Below, piece after piece: positions 1 to 7,731 of a stretch of 11,734 nucleotides of DNA. Every line of letters starts with the position of its first letter. The first letter of the stretch is position 1. The notes under the pieces were generated by a model. That model made no database searches. It saw nothing but the letters and a program-made list of their open reading frames with translations, and was not told where the DNA came from. Origin of the DNA: Coemansia sp. RSA 1804 (taxonomy: Eukaryota; Kickxellomycota; Kickxellomycetes; Kickxellales; Kickxellaceae); NCBI GenBank assembly GCA_027578815.1, contig JANBTH010000754.1, positions 1 through 11,734 of the forward strand, in the 5' to 3' direction. A program made the position numbers and the translations under genes.

Positions 1-68
1 CGCTGGAGCTGAGCTCCTACGCCTATCTGCCGCAGGTCCCCGAGTTTGCTATCGGCTGCCACCGCTAG
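1..68 (+). CDS. 3' end of an upstream gene (partial, unidentified)
   Basis: Reading from base 3, the sequence gives 21 sense codons and a TAG at 66-68. The peptide ends in PQVPEFAIGCHR. Codon choice is rich in G/C at the third position (CTG, GAG, AGC, TCC, TAC, GCC, CAG, ATC), like the proven coding exon at 1176-4416, and immediately after the TAG the sequence becomes pyrimidine-rich and non-coding in character. That change is the main argument that this is the real end of a gene whose body lies left of the window. Too little is present to identify the product. The alternative is that these bases are non-coding. Confidence 0.45.
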   Translation, partial: LELSSYAYLPQVPEFAIGCHR

Positions 69-382
69 CCATCATCCACTTTCTCTCGTGCGCTCATTAT
101 TCCTGCCAATTCTTTCTTTGTCTTCGTGGTTCTCTTCTTATTACGTTATGTTTCTTACTGCTGTTTCCGTTTCTACGCGCACCGCCCCCTCTCTCCCCTC
201 TCCTCCCGCCATTCCTCCCTCGTCATCCGCCTTACTTATAGCCAGCCTGTCTTTTCTGTAGCTCACCTTTGTGGTTTTCCTTTTTTTGTTTTTGTGTTTG
301 AACCTATTTTATTTACGCTTTTGACTCGCGGAAAAGCCTGGGGTATCTGGTTCTTGGTTTCTGGATCCGCCTGCCCCATCTG

Positions 383-387
383 ATTGG
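383..387 (-). promoter_or_regulatory. Inverted CCAAT box
   Basis: ATTGG on the + strand (CCAAT on the - strand) lies within TGATTGGCT, about 385 bases before the start codon of the INCENP-like gene. CCAAT boxes bind the HAP/NF-Y complex in fungi. A five-base motif is frequent by chance, so the assignment is weak. Confidence 0.25.
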
Positions 388-527
388 CTTGAGACGGTTC
401 AACAACAAGAAAACAACAACAATTATCGTTGCTGGTGGTGAGGGGAAATAAAGAGCATTTTTTCACTCGCTCGCTTGCCCATGTGTGCCATATGCAGCAA
501 CAGTGTGTGTTGCGCCCTCGCTGTATT

Positions 528-534
528 GTAAACA
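528..534 (+). promoter_or_regulatory. Forkhead-type binding site upstream of the INCENP-like gene
   Basis: GTAAACA matches the forkhead core RTAAAYA exactly, and the following bases (GTAAACAAA) also match the SFF-type site of yeast Fkh2 targets. It lies about 240 bases upstream of the start codon at 771. Forkhead factors drive G2/M transcription of mitotic genes in yeasts, which fits a chromosomal passenger subunit. Binding is inferred from the motif only. Confidence 0.4.
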
Positions 535-770
535 AAAAACCTGATTTTCACTTGTTTTCGCTGTTTTCATTTTTTTGTTTTTTTTTTCTTCGACCCCCTC
601 CATCGTTTTGATTTCCTTCAGCTCCTGCCCTTTAATGTATTTCATTTATTTCAGCATACTTTTCTCATAAATTATCTTCAATCGGGTCTGCATTATATTA
701 GCCAGGCAGGCCTGTTTTTCCTTCACGCATTCTCTAGACTCTGCTACCACCACCACCGCAACAACACACG

Positions 771-3700
771 ATGGCCACAGTTGCCTCGCTTCAACAGCAT
801 CAGCACTCGGGGGTTGGTCGAGACCACCACGCCAAGCACCAGCCGAATGCGGTGTACGGCGGCGGGACAGTGCGGTCGATATCGTCGGACAGCACGGCAT
901 CGGTTTCCTCGGGCACGGGGTCAGCAAGCACATCGTGGGTGCGGAGCAAGAAGCGCGACTGGGACAACGCGTTCCTCACAAAGTACCAGGACTTTGAGTC
1001 CACGTTGCACGAGAACGACAAGTGGTTGGCGATCTACTGGCAGAACATTGCTGGGATGCGGGATGCCAAGCGATCAGCCATGTAAGTACAACTGATTTGA
1101 TTTTCTGTCCACGATAGGGGGAGATGCATGAAAGGATCGTGGAGCTGAAATGCGTGGGTTTTAATGCTTATGTAGGGCGATTACCGAGGCGCTGAAGACC
1201 TCGTCGTCGAAGCGGCGGGTCAGGTCGCGCATGGATGTGCGGGACGTGTTTGCCAGCCCGATCAGCAGCGCGGCGTCAAGCACCGGGACGCTGCAGCTGT
1301 CGCCGCACAGCGCGCACCAGACGGCCGCCACGCCCCGGGTGGCCGGCAAGCGGCGCGGGCCCTACTACGGCGCGACGCACGGCGCCGCCAACAGCAACAC
1401 GCTGAGTATGGCGATTGCGGGGATGCCGGTGCTGCCGCCCAAATCGCCGTACCTGCTGCCATCCTCCGCCTCCGCCGCCTCGTTCTCCGCCGGCACGGTG
1501 GCCAGTCCGCCGAGCGCGGCCACCACGCTTGCCAGCGCAACCGGGATGGCCGGGCTGGATTCGGCCACCGCTGCCGCTACCAATGGCGGCGGCAGGAGAA
1601 GGGACATCGCCAACGTGCCCTCGCTGAGGGCCCAGCGGTCCCAGGAAAGCGCGCTGGCGCACAAGGTCGTTGAGATGCGGCGCCAGCCCAGCGGCTCGCT
1701 GGTCAGGAGCAACAGCGCCGTGGCGCGCGCGGCGGCTGCCATCAAGGAGCTGCAGGGCGCGGCCGAAACCACCGCCACCCACCAGCTACAACCCGGCGCT
1801 GCCGCAGTGTCTGGCGCTCAGCCCGAAGCTGGCCAGGCAGAGGCGGCGGCGGCGGCGGCGGCGGCGGCGGAGGAGGAGGGCGAGGAGCAACCGGCTGCTG
1901 CTCCCGAGCACGGCGCCGAAAAGCCCCACCAGCAGCCGCAGCAGAGATTCACGCCCCGCACAACCGTGCCCACGCTGCGCGACATGATCCTGTACAGACA
2001 GTCGCCCTCCAAGCAGCCGCCCGTGCTGGGCAGGCAGAGGACGCCGCCGCCGCCGCTCGCCGCGACGAACATCGACATGGCGCTGGGCAGTCTCTCGCTG
2101 GACGCCGCGAGCCGCAAGCAGAAGAGCGATCCCCGCGACGGCCCGCGCGCGCAGAGCCGCCCGGCTGCGGCAGGCGATGGCAGCACCGAGGCGCCGGCCA
2201 CGCCGCCGCGGCTCGGTGCTCCGGGCGGCGCCGGGGCCGCCCGGCACCCGCGCACCGTGTCCAACGCGTCGAGCCGGGGGTCGGCGGACACCACGCGCAG
2301 CGAGGAGGACGTGCGCGAGCGGCTGCAGCGCATCCGCATTGCGCTTGGGCGCGCCGATGCGGCTGGTGCGGCGGAGCGCGAGATGGCGATGGGGGAGCGC
2401 GAGCAGGAGGATGCGCTGCTCCGCATCGGCCGCATCGAGGCCGCGCTGTCTCCGCACTCGGCGGCCACGGCGGCGGACATCACGGCGCTTTGCCACGACA
2501 TCGACGAGGTCGAGAGCATGCTGCAGTCCGGCATCGCGTCGCCCGTGGCCGAGGGCCGCCGCGCTGGAGGCGACGAGGAGGAGCATGAGGCCAGCGGCGA
2601 TGTGTCGGCGGACGCCGGCAGCGACGCCGACCGCGCGTCGCCGGGCAAGCGCAAGCACTCGGACGACGAGAAGGCGCAGCAGCAGCAGGTGCAGCGGAAG
2701 GCTCCTCCGGCTGCGGCCCGGGGCCGTGGCCGCGGCAAGGTCCGCGGCGCCGCGCTGCATGCCGTGCACCAGCACCAGAGCTCGGGCATTCCGCGCAGAC
2801 CAGCAGGCGCTGCAGCTTCCTCGCGCGCGCCCGCAGCTGCAGCAGCCATTCCGCCGCGCACGCACTCGCGCGTGCCGCTCCCGGCGTCTGGGCGAGTAGC
2901 CGAGGCGCGGCGCAGATTCGACGCGCCGGCGGCTCCGTTCGCCAGCCCCGTCAGCGCCATGCGCCCGGGCCACTCGAGCATGGCGGCCGCAGCCGCGCCC
3001 ACCGGCAGCGGTGGAGGAGGAGTGGCCAAGCGCCCGCACGCCGCGGCGGGTGCCAGGCCGGCGCCCAAGTCGTCGACGGCGGCGATGCGCGAGGCCGCGC
3101 GGAAGGCGGAGGCCATCCGCGCGCACGCCGCGGCGGCTGCTGCGTCGGCGCGCAGACCCGTGGCTGCTGCTGCTGCTGCTGCCAAGGCGCGGCCGCCGCC
3201 TTCGCAGTCGTCGCGGACGCTGGGCCGCTCGGCGTCGGCCAGATCGCTTGCGGCCAAGCCCGCTGCTCCGCGGCCGCCGCCCCTGTCGACCGACAGCAGC
3301 GATGGCGGCGCCAGCAGCACTAGCGGCAGCGACGACGACGGGCGGCGGCGGCGGCGTGGCGCAACGGCTAAGCCGTCGGCCATCCCGATTCCGATCCCCG
3401 CCGCAGCGAAGAGCGAGATGAGCAGCGCGCGGAATGCCGCCGACAGCCTATCCAGCACCAGCGCGGCGGCGGAGTCGGCGGACTCGTCGGGCGGCCGGTG
3501 GGGCGGCGTGGCGTCGATGCTGGCGATGCTCTCGCCGTCGAGCTGGAAGTCGCCGGCTGGCGACGCGGAGAGCGCGGAGGAGGCGCACGAGACGCCGACG
3601 GGTGCCGGCGCGCGCCGCAGCCCGTACGACGTGGCCAGCCCGCAGACGCCGTACCAGCCGCCGCCCGAGCACGCCGGCGCGCGCAGTCGGCTTGTCATGC

Positions 3701-4416
3701 CGGCCTACCGCGACATGGCGGTTCCGCTGCGCAGATCGAGCGGCGCCGCGTCGACGGCGAGCGAGGCGTCGGCCGGTGCTCCGCGCCGCACCAGCCGCGT
3801 GTCGGGCGTCTCGTCGCTCTTCTCCGACGACTCTGTGTCTGTGCGCCAGCCGTCCCTGGGCGGCGGCGGCGGCGGCGGCCCTGCGCACTGGCCCGGCGGC
3901 AGCACCCTGACGCGCGCCAAATCCACCTCGGATCTCGGTGCTGGCAGCGACATGGTGACCCCCGTGCAGCAGGGGTCGCGGAGACTAGTGCTCCAGCAGC
4001 AGCAGCAGCAGCAGCAGCGCAAGTCGTCGGCGCGCAGCGTCGAGTACACGTCGATTGTGCCGCTCGGGTCGGACTCGCCGCCCGAGATCGAGTCGGACTA
4101 CTCGGACGAGTACTCGGACGAGGAGTTCTCGCCCGCGCCGCGCCGCAAGAAGAACGACTTCCGCATCCCCAAGTGGGCCACCACGCCGGAGCTCGCAAAG
4201 GGCCTGCAGCGCCAGGAGCGCGTCAACCCCGACCGCATCTTCGGCCGCGTCAAGCCCCTCCGCGTCACCGATGTCTTCGCTCGCGGCGGCGGCGGCGGCG
4301 ATGCCGATGCCGCCCCGCGCAGGAAGCCCCGCAATAGCTCGATGATCTGGTCCGGCGCTGATGCCCTGACTGCCGACGAGGAGCTTGATTACATCCGCCG
4401 CATGGGCTTTGACTGA
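771..4416 (+). CDS. Inner centromere protein (INCENP/Sli15/Pic1 homologue), chromosomal passenger complex scaffold
   Basis: Spliced from 771-1081 and 1176-4416 to give 1183 residues. INCENP scaffolds the chromosomal passenger complex: its C-terminal IN-box binds and activates Aurora kinase, and its N-terminus binds survivin and borealin. The IN-box spans about residues 1099-1163: RIPKWATTPELAKGL, then NPDRIFG, then PLRVTDVF, then basic residues and RNSSMIW. This parallels human IPxWA, the FG and PL-LEDIF segments, and the Aurora-phosphorylated TSS motif before AVW; here N1157-S1158-S1159 sits before W1162. Residues 64-93 (WDNAFL to NDKWLAIYWQN) fit the N-terminal helix bundle. The middle is low-complexity Ala/Pro/Ser/Arg with a predicted helical stretch at about 478-555 and at least two full Cdk1 sites (S380-P-S-K, S592-P-G-K). 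The start has a good context (A at -3, G at +4). Family assignment is secure from the C-terminus and weaker from the N-terminus. Confidence 0.88.
1082..1175 (+). other. Intron of the INCENP-like gene (94 bases)
   Basis: The donor is GTAAGT at 1082-1087 and the acceptor is TTATGTAG ending at 1175. A branch-like CTGAA lies at about 1145-1149. Without removal the frame meets TAA at 1083-1085. With removal, AT from exon 1 and G from exon 2 form a methionine codon and the frame runs unbroken into the 1231-4416 reading frame. The intron is phase 2. Confidence 0.9.
1843..1869 (+). repeat. In-frame GCG repeat coding for polyalanine
   Basis: Nine GCG triplets in a row encode an alanine run inside the disordered middle of the INCENP-like protein, followed by an acidic patch (EEEGEE). 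Triplet purity suggests replication slippage, so length may vary between strains. Confidence 0.9.
3994..4017 (+). repeat. In-frame CAG repeat coding for polyglutamine
   Basis: Eight pure CAG triplets encode a glutamine run about 85 residues before the IN-box of the INCENP-like protein. A run of seven GGC codons (glycine) lies a little upstream at 3859-3879. Both are pure triplet runs likely to vary in length. Confidence 0.9.
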
Positions 4417-4564
4417 TCATCAAGCGGAGCACTGTCTTTTTTCTTTATTTGCCCTTCTTTTCTCCCTCCTCTTCTACTTGCTTTACACCTAGGCTCTATT
4501 TTGTTTTGTTTTTTTTCTTAATTGTTCTCTTTCATTTTCACTCGTCCGCATCCACTGCAAAACA

Positions 4565-5269
4565 ATGTCGCTCTTCCGCTCCTCGTCGGTCCACGCGACG
4601 CTGCTGGACTCGCACAACGCGCGCCGTCCGCCGCGCCCGACGGGCTCCGCACTGCATGCCCACCAGAATCCAATGTCCTTCTCGGGCGACGGAAGCAATC
4701 GGGCACCCGCGACAGAACCACTGCATTCTGCACCAGCACCCACTACTCTTGCTCCTGCTGCTGACGATGATTACGATTGCGATGATGACGGTGCTGCTCC
4801 GCCAACGTACTACGATGTTCTCAAATGCCGCGCCGAGTTCGCTGCGCCCTCCGCGTTCCTTGCGCGGCCCATGAAGCCCGCCCATTCCGGCGGGTCCGCG
4901 TACCCGTGGGCCTCGCAGCCGCTGTGTCTCACGCCCGGCAGTGGTGTTGGCCAGCAGGCGGCTGGCGAGAGCAGGCACCGGCTGCGCAGGCCCACGGGTG
5001 GTGGTGGATCAGCAGCGGAAACGGCATCGTCTTCGGCGGCGCCGTCGTCGGTGTTTGCCGCGCCTTTCACTGACAATGCGCTGCCGCCCTCGGTGTTCAG
5101 GCTGCCCGGGCCCAGACACCTTGCGCGGCGCGCGGGGAGAGGCGGAGACGATTCTGCTGCCGCGGATCCGTGGGCTCTTGCTGGGATGACAGCTGGTGGG
5201 CGTGCGCTGCGTCGGGCTGACCAGGTCGTTCTGTCGCCCTTTGACTGCAAAGTGACAATCTCCTCCTGA
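4565..5269 (+). CDS. Unrecognised, mostly disordered 234-residue protein with a PPxY motif
   Basis: I do not recognise this protein. It lies 148 bases after the INCENP-like stop codon, behind a T-rich stretch typical of a fungal promoter, and its ATG has a good context (AACAATGTC). Codon use is G/C-rich at third positions like its neighbour, which argues for a real gene. The protein is rich in Ala, Pro, Ser, Gly and Arg with no membrane segment or signal peptide. Visible features are an acidic patch (ADDDYDCDDD, about residues 66-75), immediately followed by P79-P80-T81-Y82 (a PPxY motif, the class of ligand bound by WW domains), then a hydrophobic/aromatic segment to about residue 103 that could be the only ordered element. 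Arg-rich segments flank residues 139 and 185. It shares a strand with INCENP but nothing in the sequence links the two in function. A false open frame in GC-rich DNA is the main alternative. Confidence 0.6.
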   Translation: MSLFRSSSVHATLLDSHNARRPPRPTGSALHAHQNPMSFSGDGSNRAPATEPLHSAPAPTTLAPAADDDYDCDDDGAAPPTYYDVLKCRAEFAAPSAFLARPMKPAHSGGSAYPWASQPLCLTPGSGVGQQAAGESRHRLRRPTGGGGSAAETASSSAAPSSVFAAPFTDNALPPSVFRLPGPRHLARRAGRGGDDSAAADPWALAGMTAGGRALRRADQVVLSPFDCKVTISS

Positions 5270-5424
5270 AGAACAAAATGTTTTTGTTTTTTGTTGTTTT
5301 ATATATATATTTGAGAGAAAGGATAAAAGGCTAAGAAGGGGTTTGTTTCGTCGTTTTTTCTTATTCTTCAGTTTACACATCGCTTACCCACACTGGAAGG
5401 TTGCGAGGAAATTGCTTTTTTTCT

Positions 5425-6135
5425 TCAGGCCCGCAGAAGCGGTGAGCCCTCGTTGCGCACGGGCTGGACGCGCTGGTACTCGCCGTTCCTCGAGTTCATG
5501 TAGCGGCGGCCCAGCTCGGCGCCGAGGAGCAGGGAGACGATCTGGGCGCCAACCATGGCAAAGCCGGCCCACAGGATCGTGGACCTCTGCGCGTGCCACT
5601 GGTGCTCGATCATATCGAGGCAGCCGGTGGTGAAGCCGTAGTGCTTCTTGACGGAGCAGTTGGCGGGAACCGGCATGTCAACGGGGCTCTTGAACCCGCA
5701 GCACCTGAGGTCCTTCTCGATGTGCTTGATGCTGCCGGGGTCGTTGTCGTACATCTTCTGCCACACCTTCTCGAACTGCGACTCGACGTCGTGCGGCTTC
5801 AGCCAGATCACCAGCAGCGCGATCAGCTCCGCCATCACCACCAGCGTCACCAAGCCCGAGTACGCCGCGTACATCTGCTGGCTGCGCTTGATTGACCCGA
5901 TGATCCCCACCAGCGAGATCATCGTCACCACCGCGCCCAGCACGATCGCTGTTATTGGCACCGTTATCCCGCCAAAGTCCTTGTACGTCGTGTCGAACAC
6001 CCCGGTTACCCCGATGATCACGAAGAATATCCCGATTGTTGCCGCCACCACGTTCATCACCATGTGCACCACACGCAGCGTGCCGCTGCCTGCGAGTCGG
6101 TCCAGGTACTCGCCAAAGCCTTCGGTTGCCACCAT
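5425..6135 (-). CDS. Tetraspanin (first of a tandem pair)
   Basis: This is an intronless 236-residue protein with the tetraspanin layout: membrane segments at about 22-46, 55-80, 89-112 and 185-208, a short first loop and a large second extracellular loop (about 113-184). The large loop carries the family signature CCG (C145, C146, G147) and two further cysteines (C160, C172), enough for two disulphides, plus an N-glycosylation sequon at N159. Tetraspanins organise membrane microdomains by binding partner proteins. The short C-terminal tail contains YQRV (Y220, a YxxPhi-type signal) and EGSPLL (E229 to L234, an acidic dileucine-type signal), which suggests sorting to endosome or vacuole; this is inference from motifs. 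The start has A at -3 and G at +4. It runs convergently with the gene ending at 5269. The next gene on the same strand is a paralogue. Confidence 0.9.
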   Translation of the reverse strand: MVATEGFGEYLDRLAGSGTLRVVHMVMNVVAATIGIFFVIIGVTGVFDTTYKDFGGITVPITAIVLGAVVTMISLVGIIGSIKRSQQMYAAYSGLVTLVVMAELIALLVIWLKPHDVESQFEKVWQKMYDNDPGSIKHIEKDLRCCGFKSPVDMPVPANCSVKKHYGFTTGCLDMIEHQWHAQRSTILWAGFAMVGAQIVSLLLGAELGRRYMNSRNGEYQRVQPVRNEGSPLLRA

Positions 6136-6678
6136 CTTTCTTTTGTTTCTTTAATTTCAGGTAGTAGAGTGTTTACGCCTATGGATCGGACAGCGTTTAC
6201 AATAGTTATAGTATAGTAATAGATGTGGGTAAATTTTCCTTTTGTTGAATGGATGAAAAAGGGCAAGAGAAAAATAAATGAGTTTGTGGAGCAGAGAGAG
6301 AATTAACCATTTCTAGCGCTATCCTCTATATTATATATTTTTTCCCCCTATTTTCACGCATTGATGAAATGCTATAATATTTTTATTTGTTGATGCTGTC
6401 ATACCTCCCCTATCCCAAGAAGAAACACCGTTTTCTATTCACCTATTCATATAGAATAGCATAAGTCCCCCCGATGATGGCATTGGTTGCAACTGAAATC
6501 ATTATTTTATGCAGAAAAAAACGAGGCATTCCCAAGCCCTGCTATTTTTCACTGGACTGGATTAGGCCCTATAACAATGACGGACGGCGACGTCACTAGA
6601 GCCATGCAAAAAGGAATAATAAAGTAATAGGGGTTTGGAATATCTGGCTAATAAAATCCCTAATTTTCTGAAGCGGTT
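6136..6678 (-). other. Intergenic region between the two tetraspanin genes
   Basis: AT-rich, with no reading frame that looks coding. Because both flanking genes are on the - strand, it must hold the 3' UTR of the right-hand tetraspanin and the promoter of the left-hand one. AT-rich TATA-like strings occur near 6205-6225 and 6325-6345. A cAMP-response-like element is at 6588-6595 and a small perfect inverted repeat at 6443-6459. No tRNA or other structured RNA was recognised. Confidence 0.6.
6588..6595 (-). promoter_or_regulatory. ATF/CREB-like site
   Basis: TGACGTCG on the - strand differs from the palindromic CRE (TGACGTCA) at one base. It lies about 450 bases upstream of the left-hand tetraspanin start and within the likely 3' flank of the right-hand one. 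Stress-related bZIP factors use such sites in fungi. Position and single-copy occurrence make it only a candidate. Confidence 0.2.
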
Positions 6679-7614
6679 TTACTCAGGCGCTGTTGTTGGC
6701 GGCGGTGGTAATACTGTTGATTCCGCTGGATTGACGGTGGTGGCGGCGGGCTGCTTCTTAGTGTGTATGTGTGTCGCTGTCGGCGTTACTTCTGCGTCAT
6801 CGACGCTGTCTTTTCCCTTGGCACCAGTATCCGCTGCTGCGGTAGCGACTTGAGGATCTCTGGACGCAGATGCATTATCACCACCAGCAGCAGCAACATT
6901 GGAAGCACTCTCAACAGCAGCGGCAGGAACTGCTGAGGTGGTGGTGGCTGCAAGTGGCGGGCCCTCAGCCTGGCCCTCCTCTTCCTCTTCCACAATCCAC
7001 GTAGTGCTGAATACCGGATCCCTGGCATAAACCAGCGCCCCAATGGCCAGCACCGCAACCTGGATCACAACCGCCACCATGCATCCGCGTATAGCCGCCC
7101 TGTTCTGGTCCTGCGCAGCACCGCGCATATACTGAAGACACCCGCCATCCGCGCGATTCAACTGCATTGTTCCATTGCAATCGTCGCTGCTCGGCATGTC
7201 GGTGGCATTCCGGAACCCGCAGCACCCGTACCTGTGCTCAATCCACTGGAGCTCCCCCTTGTTCCAGCCATACTTTTGCTTCCACGTCTGCTCAAAATCA
7301 ATATCCATGCTGCCGGGATCCATAGGAACCATGAGCACCAGGCACAGCTCGCACAGAATGATGCTGCTTGCTACAACCACCAGCATGCCAAACCGTATTT
7401 CCTCATCGCTGTACAGGATTCCGCTGGTTCCGATGCTAAAAGCATACGCTATAAACAGTCCCAGGACGACCATGCACAGGAAAACGTACGTGTATGCGAA
7501 CTCTGGTGTCAATGATGCAGACAGCTCGTATATGCCTAGCGCACACAGTCCCACCCCCGTTAGGGCGCCCACTGTTGACAGGAGCGCTAAGACTGCGTCT
7601 TTTGCCTCAACCAT
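6679..7614 (-). CDS. Tetraspanin with a long disordered C-terminal tail (second of a tandem pair)
   Basis: Taken from the ATG at 7614, this is a 311-residue protein with four membrane segments (about 7-31, 42-64, 76-98, 175-198). The large extracellular loop carries CCG (C131, C132), C146 and C159, and sequons at N136 and N147. The loop closely resembles the neighbouring tetraspanin: both share the FE-x-x-W start, CCGF, DMP and the same cysteine order. After the fourth segment there is an unusually long tail of about 113 residues: an acidic patch (EEEEEG), then Ala/Thr/Pro-rich disorder with poly-proline near the end. The frame is open to an ATG at 7683, but I prefer 7614. It has G at -3 and G at +4, whereas 7683 has T at -3, and it leaves a short cytosolic N-terminus before the first membrane segment. 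A good splice acceptor lies just upstream. Confidence 0.85.
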   Translation of the reverse strand: MVEAKDAVLALLSTVGALTGVGLCALGIYELSASLTPEFAYTYVFLCMVVLGLFIAYAFSIGTSGILYSDEEIRFGMLVVVASSIILCELCLVLMVPMDPGSMDIDFEQTWKQKYGWNKGELQWIEHRYGCCGFRNATDMPSSDDCNGTMQLNRADGGCLQYMRGAAQDQNRAAIRGCMVAVVIQVAVLAIGALVYARDPVFSTTWIVEEEEEGQAEGPPLAATTTSAVPAAAVESASNVAAAGGDNASASRDPQVATAAADTGAKGKDSVDDAEVTPTATHIHTKKQPAATTVNPAESTVLPPPPTTAPE

Positions 7615-7621
7615 TGCTGCT

Positions 7622-7731
7622 CTGAAAAATGTGGTAATTAGTGCACTTCTGAATAAAGCTACAAGAACGCTTTGCCCAAACATGAAGTGTTAAAGTCAAG
7701 TTAGTTGGTTGGGCTTTTTTTCTCTTTATAC
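7622..7731 (-). other. Candidate 5' UTR intron of the right-hand tetraspanin
   Basis: On the - strand, GTATAA at 7731-7726 could be a donor. CTAAT at 7641-7637 is a good branch site, and ACATTTTTCAG ending at 7622 is a strong acceptor. The 110-base length matches the other introns here (94-143). Removal would eliminate the upstream ATG at 7683 and make 7614 the first ATG after the TATA box at 7778-7784. The donor is weak, so RNA evidence is needed to accept it. Confidence 0.35.

Larger units (their letters stand above)
69..770 (+). other. Intergenic region and leader of the INCENP-like gene
   Basis: This stretch is rich in C and T runs and contains many short open frames in all directions, none with coding-like codon use or recognisable protein. 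It probably holds the 3' UTR and terminator of the gene ending at 68 and the promoter and 5' UTR of the gene starting at 771. A forkhead-type site (528-534) and an inverted CCAAT box (383-387) are visible. Acceptor-like TTTCCTTCAG and TTTATTTCAG strings near 612-655 could belong to a 5' UTR intron, but I see no convincing donor to pair with them. Confidence 0.6.

Noticed and set aside
1818..3698. 626-residue open frame on the - strand across the INCENP-like gene, plus others (for example 1786-3126)
   Set aside because: Long antisense frames are expected in very GC-rich coding DNA with few stop-forming codons. The translations are Arg/Ala/Ser-rich without recognisable domains, while the + strand frame ends in a clear IN-box.
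3011..4345. Arg/Ala-rich open frames on the + strand in other phases of the same exon
   Set aside because: They are frame-shifted shadows of the INCENP-like coding sequence, with composition dictated by the GC-rich codons of the true frame.
5301..5310. Short AT dinucleotide run
   Set aside because: Only five repeats, between two convergent genes; too short to be notable.
5648..6154. 168-residue + strand open frame opposite the left-hand tetraspanin
   Set aside because: It lies entirely antisense to a protein with four membrane segments and the CCG signature; its residues follow from the complement of those codons.
6443..6459. Perfect inverted repeat CTATTC, 5-base loop, GAATAG
   Set aside because: A six-pair AT-rich stem is weak and expected by chance in AT-rich intergenic sequence; no T run or conserved context makes it a terminator or RNA gene.
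7622..7662. 41-base intron starting at GTAGCT inside the tetraspanin N-terminus
   Set aside because: Its removal would break the reading frame into the conserved first membrane segment, and it is much shorter than the other introns here.
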